Source of the DNA: Acidobacteriota bacterium
GTDB taxonomy: Bacteria > Acidobacteriota > Thermoanaerobaculia > Multivoradales > JAHEKO01
Length of the DNA stretch: 10,132 bases
Direction of reading: 5' to 3'
Assembly: GCA_030610025.1 (NCBI GenBank)
Contig: JAUWSP010000053.1
Location: forward strand, 1 to 10,132
Numbering within the stretch: the stretch's first letter is position 1; each line of letters opens with the position of its first letter. A program made the translations under genes and the position numbers. Below, one piece after another: positions 7,357 to 10,132 of this stretch. The notes under the pieces were generated by a model that was given only the letters and a program-made list of their open reading frames with translations, did no database searches and was not told where the DNA came from.

Positions 7357-7371
7357 GGTACGCTGCCGGCC

Positions 7372-8592
7372 ATGACGGGCTCCCAAAGGGCTGCCGGCCT
7401 GGCGTCTCCATCGCCGGAGGAGCTTCTGGCTGCGGCGCGGGAGATCCTCCCCTGGATGCGTGAAATCCGGCGCGATTTCCATCAGCATCCCGAGCTCGGC
7501 CTCGAAGAGCACCGCACGGCGGCGCGCGTACAGGCCCTTCTCGACGAGCTCGGCATCGAGCATGTGGACGGGCTCGGAGGCACCGGCGTGCTGGGGCTCA
7601 TTCCGGGCAGCTCCGACGGTCCGGTGGTTGCGCTGCGGGCCGACATGGACGGCTTGCCGTTGCAGGATGCCAAGGACGTGCCCTACAAGTCGCAGAGTCC
7701 CGGCAAGATGCACGCCTGCGGTCACGACGTTCATATGGCGATTCTGCTGGGAGCGGCGCGCATCCTCACCGGCGTGACCCGACCGCTGCCTGGCACGGTC
7801 AAGCTCATCTTCCAGCCGGCCGAGGAGACCGTTGGCGGAGCCAAGCTACTGATCGACGAAGGGGTTCTCGAAGACCCGGCGGTGGACGCCATCTTCGGTC
7901 TGCATGTCGATGGCGGCCGCGACGTGGGCACCTTCGGGCTGCACTACGGTCAGCGCAACGCCTCCTCCGACAACGTCGACATCATCATTCACGGGCGCTC
8001 GGGGCATGGCGCCTACCCTGCGGGTGGCGTGGATGCGATCGTCATCGCAGCCCAGGTGATCACCGCCCTGCAGACGGTCGTCAGTCGTAACGTGGACGCC
8101 CGTGACAGCGCTGTGGTGAGCTTCGGCAAGATCCATGGTGGCAGCCAGGGCAACATCCTGGCCGATCGCGTGGGGCTCGTCGGTACGGTGCGATGTCTGG
8201 ATCCGGCGATCCGCGAGCTCGTCGTGCAACGGGTGCGTGAGACCGCGGAAGGGGTCGCGGTGGCCATGGGAGGTCGTGCCGAGGTGGAGATCGAGCCGAG
8301 CTACGACCCGCTGATCAACGACAATGCAATGGTCGATGTGGTGCGCGAGAATGCGCGGGATCTGGTCGGCGAAGAGAACGTCTTCATCTTCCCCAAACCC
8401 AACATGGGGGTCGAAGACTTCGCCTACTACTTGAGTCATGTACCCGGCGCTTTCTTCGCCCTCGGGGTGCGCAACGAGGCGGCAGGAATCGTCAATACGG
8501 TGCACCAGGTAGGCTTCGATGTGGATGAAGAGTGTTTGGCCTATGGCGCCGCGGTGCAGGTCCTCAACGCTGTGAGCGTGCTCGGCCGATGA
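7372..8592 (+). CDS. M20D-family metallo-amidohydrolase / N-acyl-amino-acid deacetylase
   Basis: A 406-aa cytoplasmic metal-dependent hydrolase of peptidase family M20, subfamily D (hippurate hydrolase, IAA-amino-acid hydrolase, N-acetyl-diaminopimelate deacetylase). It would split an acyl group from an amino acid or a dipeptide. Metal ligands are visible as Cys116 and His118 (HACGHD), Glu151-Glu152 (QPAEET), His178 (GLHVD) and His378 (TVHQVGF). The dimerisation/lid domain (about 195-310) includes VSRNVDARDSAVVSFGKIHGG (237-257). Downstream is VEDFAYYL (347-354), then PGAFFALGV. The usual His in the HGAxPH motif is Ala217 here (HGAYPAGG). The start is ATG 7372; the frame continues upstream to 7060, but that part is antisense to the S66 remnant and lacks M20 similarity. 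No ribosome-binding sequence precedes the ATG. The proximity of lysA makes N-acetyl-LL-DAP deacetylase one candidate, and dipeptide or N-acyl-amino-acid salvage another. The sequence alone does not decide. Confidence 0.9.
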   Translation: MTGSQRAAGLASPSPEELLAAAREILPWMREIRRDFHQHPELGLEEHRTAARVQALLDELGIEHVDGLGGTGVLGLIPGSSDGPVVALRADMDGLPLQDAKDVPYKSQSPGKMHACGHDVHMAILLGAARILTGVTRPLPGTVKLIFQPAEETVGGAKLLIDEGVLEDPAVDAIFGLHVDGGRDVGTFGLHYGQRNASSDNVDIIIHGRSGHGAYPAGGVDAIVIAAQVITALQTVVSRNVDARDSAVVSFGKIHGGSQGNILADRVGLVGTVRCLDPAIRELVVQRVRETAEGVAVAMGGRAEVEIEPSYDPLINDNAMVDVVRENARDLVGEENVFIFPKPNMGVEDFAYYLSHVPGAFFALGVRNEAAGIVNTVHQVGFDVDEECLAYGAAVQVLNAVSVLGR

Positions 8593-8610
8593 TCCGGTAG
8601 GCGAGAACCG

Positions 8611-9840
8611 ATGCTCAACAAGATCTGGGGCAGCTTCTTCTTCGTGGCCTTCGTGGTCGCCATGGGCCGCTGGCTCCTACAGGGCGAGTACGAAGTGTGG
8701 GCGGAGATGGTCTCGGCCGCCTTCGACATGGCCAAGACGGGCTTCGAGATCGCCCTCGGCCTGACCGGGGTCATGTGTCTCTGGCTGGGAATCATGAAGC
8801 TGGGGGAGAAGGGCGGTGCCGTCGACCTGTTGGCCAAGGCTTTTGGTCCGCTGCTGCGCCGACTCTTCCCGGGTATCCCCGAAGGCCATCCGGCGATGGG
8901 CTCGATCGTCATGAACATGGCCGCCAACATGCTGGGCCTGGACAACGCCGCGACCCCCTTGGGGCTCAAGGCCATGGGAGAGCTCCAGGAGCTCAACCCC
9001 GAGAAGGAGACGGCCACCAACGATCAGATCCTCTTCCTGGTGATCAACACTTCGGCGGTGACGCTCATCCCGATTACGATCTTCGTCTACCGAGCCCAAC
9101 TCGGGGCAGCTGATCCCACCGACGTCTTCATTCCCCTGATCATCGCGACCTACTGTTCGACCATGGCCGGGCTGGTGGTCACGGCTACCGTGCAGCGGTT
9201 GCGTCTAGTGGACCCGGTGGTCATGGCCTACCTGGGGACGATGACCCTGGCCGTCGGCTCGCTGGTCTTCTACTTTTCACGACTTCCCCGAGAGGTCATG
9301 GAGCGCCAGTCGTCACTGATCTCGAATTTGGCGATCTTCGGGGTCATCATCACCTTTCTGTTTCTAGCTGCGCGTCGTCGGGTGCCGCTCTATGAGACCT
9401 TCGTGGAGGGAGCCAAGGATGGCTTCAAGGTCGCGGTGGGGATCATTCCCTATCTGGTGGCCATGCTCGTGGCGATCGGAGTCTTCCGAGCCAGCGGCGC
9501 CCTCGACTGGCTGTTGGCGGGTGTGCGATGGGGAGTGGAGGGGATGGGCGTTGACTCGCGCTGGGTCGACGGCCTGCCGACGATCCTGATGCGACCCCTG
9601 TCGGGCAGCGGCGCGCGCGGCATGATGCTAGAGACGATGACGGCCATGGGCCCCGACTCGTTCGCCGGCCGATTGGTGAGCGTGATCCAGGGCAGCACCG
9701 AGACGACCTTCTATGTCCTGGCGGTCTACTTCGGCTCGGTGGGTATTCGCAATACGCGGCACGCCGTGGGCTGTGGCCTGGCCGCCGATCTCGCCGGCGC
9801 CATCGCCGCGATCTTCGTCACGTACTTCTTCTTCGGCTGA
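8611..9840 (+). CDS. spmAB: Fused SpmA-SpmB nucleoside-recognition (Gate) domain membrane protein
   Basis: A 409-aa polytopic inner-membrane protein with two Gate domains in tandem. Residues 1-~205 match SpmA, including NMAANMLGLDNAATPLGLKAM (102-122), then NTSAVTLIPITI (146-157). Residues ~230-409 match SpmB, including RPLSGSGARGMMLE (328-341), then SVIQGSTETTFYVLAVYFGS (357-376). In Bacillus, spmA and spmB are separate genes of about 180-200 codons next to dacB and affect spore-core dehydration. Fused copies occur in many non-sporulating Gram-negatives, where the function is unproven and transport of a small solute is suspected. Hydrophobic segments are obvious at about 8-24, 46-62, 140-160, 172-192, 203-223, 238-253, 275-293, 357-377 and 385-407. 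The start is ATG 8611 with AGGCGAG upstream, 18 bp after the M20 stop, so the two genes are almost certainly co-transcribed. A link to the M20 substrate or product is inference, paralleled by Escherichia coli yjiG-yjiH next to the isoaspartyl dipeptidase gene iadA. Confidence 0.92.
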   Translation: MLNKIWGSFFFVAFVVAMGRWLLQGEYEVWAEMVSAAFDMAKTGFEIALGLTGVMCLWLGIMKLGEKGGAVDLLAKAFGPLLRRLFPGIPEGHPAMGSIVMNMAANMLGLDNAATPLGLKAMGELQELNPEKETATNDQILFLVINTSAVTLIPITIFVYRAQLGAADPTDVFIPLIIATYCSTMAGLVVTATVQRLRLVDPVVMAYLGTMTLAVGSLVFYFSRLPREVMERQSSLISNLAIFGVIITFLFLAARRRVPLYETFVEGAKDGFKVAVGIIPYLVAMLVAIGVFRASGALDWLLAGVRWGVEGMGVDSRWVDGLPTILMRPLSGSGARGMMLETMTAMGPDSFAGRLVSVIQGSTETTFYVLAVYFGSVGIRNTRHAVGCGLAADLAGAIAAIFVTYFFFG

Positions 9841-9846
9841 TTCTCC

Positions 9847-9868
9847 CACCCGCCCGCCCTGGGGGGTG
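9847..9868 (+). terminator. Weak hairpin just after spmAB
   Basis: CACCC at 9847-9851 can pair with GGGTG at 9864-9868, with C-rich and G-rich bases between that could extend the stem. It begins seven bases after the spmAB stop. There is no T-run after it, so intrinsic termination is uncertain. Confidence 0.25.
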
Positions 9869-10132
9869 AAGCGAACGGACTCCGTCCGCTCGATCTTTGA
9901 GGGCTTGGGGCCTGGGCAGGTGACCACGTCCTTGTGGAGGTCCGTCCGGGTGGTCCGCAGGCGGACGGCGGCGGCTATTCGGACTGCAATGGGCGGGCCC
10001 CCGCCTTGTCTCGTCATCGCGCGGGATCTCTTGTGCTCCATGAAGATCCTTGCGCTGCGCTCGACTCGGCACCTCCTGTCGAACCACCCGAACGAACCTC
10101 TCGGAACCGACGGTGCCAGATCGGCCAAGGGG
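9866..10132 (+). other. Open frame of unknown status at the right edge
   Basis: From GTG 9866 one plus frame stays open for 89 codons to the edge. About four fifths of its codons end in G or C, as in the real genes here. The translation is rich in Arg and Ser (for example WRSVRVVRRRTAAAIRTAMG) and matches no family I know. There is no ribosome-binding sequence before the GTG, and the first third overlaps the GTCCG hairpins. It may be noncoding intergenic or repeat DNA that is open only because the composition is GC-rich. The minus strand of the same stretch also has overlapping open frames, which argues for caution. Apart from the hairpins I see nothing else in 9841-10132. Confidence 0.2.
9873..9968. 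repeat. Cluster of GTCCG/CGGAC inverted repeats
   Basis: GAACGGAC (9873-9880) faces GTCCGCTC (9884-9891) across a 3-base loop with one mismatch. Further on, CCGTCCG (9942-9948) pairs perfectly with CGGACGG (9962-9968), and an alternative nested stem GTCCGC (9953-9958) pairs with GCGGAC (9961-9966). The shared pentamer and competing stems suggest a structured intergenic element or terminator/REP-like repeat. Only one copy is in the window, so its repetitive nature cannot be judged. Confidence 0.45.

Larger units (their letters stand above)
7242..7371. promoter_or_regulatory. Divergent regulatory region upstream of the M20-spmAB pair
   Basis: This 130-bp spacer lies between the start of the S66 remnant (leftward) and the M20 gene (rightward). 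It carries a tandem direct repeat and a short palindrome (listed separately) and a TACGCT sequence at 7359-7364 that could be a -10 element. If that element is used, transcription would begin almost at the ATG at 7372, and no purine-rich ribosome site precedes that ATG. A leaderless transcript is therefore possible. No good -35 is visible. Confidence 0.35.

Noticed and set aside
7060..7371. Upstream extension of the M20 frame by 104 codons
   Set aside because: The extra residues are antisense to the S66 remnant and precede the normal M20 N-terminus, which begins properly after ATG 7372.
6358..7734. 458-codon minus-strand open frame covering lysA's 3' half, the spacer and the M20 5' end
   Set aside because: It crosses two real genes on the opposite strand, shows low-complexity His/Gly/Arg composition and no family motif; the real minus-strand content here is the S66 remnant in another frame.
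9628..10128. 166-codon minus-strand frame at the right end
   Set aside because: A third of it is antisense to spmAB and the rest has no recognisable domain or ribosome site.
1..10132. Search for tRNA, rRNA, CRISPR array, insertion sequence or attachment site
   Set aside because: No cloverleaf, rRNA motif, regularly spaced repeat, transposase or integrase was seen by eye.

Overview
The window is high-GC DNA from a Gram-negative-type bacterium. Its genes carry classical and lipoprotein signal peptides, use G/C-ending codons heavily, and include no rRNA, tRNA, CRISPR array or transposase that I can recognise. The combination of a NagZ-type GH3 fused to a beta-lactamase domain, an M14 carboxypeptidase with a long C-terminal extension, an N-acyl-D-amino-acid deacylase lipoprotein and an SpmA-SpmB fusion resembles what I associate with Acidobacteriota, Gemmatimonadota and neighbouring phyla. 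That placement is inference.

Layout. On the minus strand, 1-1897 is a secreted GH3 beta-N-acetylhexosaminidase running off the left edge just as a serine beta-lactamase/PBP-like domain begins. Upstream of it, overlapping by one base (TGATG), lies a secreted M14 zinc carboxypeptidase (1897-3549). A 95-bp divergent spacer leads to a plus-strand lipoprotein of the N-acyl-D-amino-acid deacylase (amidohydrolase) family (3645-5297). Then come a short remnant of a serine hydrolase (about 5308-5580, plus), a complete diaminopimelate decarboxylase, lysA (5590-6957, plus), and a minus-strand remnant of an S66 LD-carboxypeptidase lipoprotein (about 6958-7241). The S66 remnant has lost its catalytic middle and its C-terminus and abuts the lysA stop codon. 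A plus-strand pair follows: an M20D amidohydrolase/peptidase (7372-8592) and, 18 bp later, a fused SpmA-SpmB nucleoside-recognition (Gate) membrane protein (8611-9840). The last 292 bp hold GTCCG-rich inverted repeats and a frame that stays open to the edge, with no protein I recognise.

Theme. Most of the genes and both remnants belong to families that act on cell-wall or D-/N-acyl-amino-acid substrates: NagZ-type hexosaminidase, beta-lactamase/DD-peptidase fold, metallocarboxypeptidase, D-aminoacylase, LD-carboxypeptidase (remnant), DAP decarboxylase, M20 deacylase/dipeptidase, and an SpmAB membrane protein that in Bacillus sits beside a wall carboxypeptidase gene. The simplest reading is a peptide/murein salvage neighbourhood: outer hydrolases release and trim muropeptides, deacylases free amino acids, and LysA converts meso-DAP to lysine. 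The genes are split over two strands and several transcription units and include decayed members, so this is a functional neighbourhood rather than one operon, and the assignment is a hypothesis.
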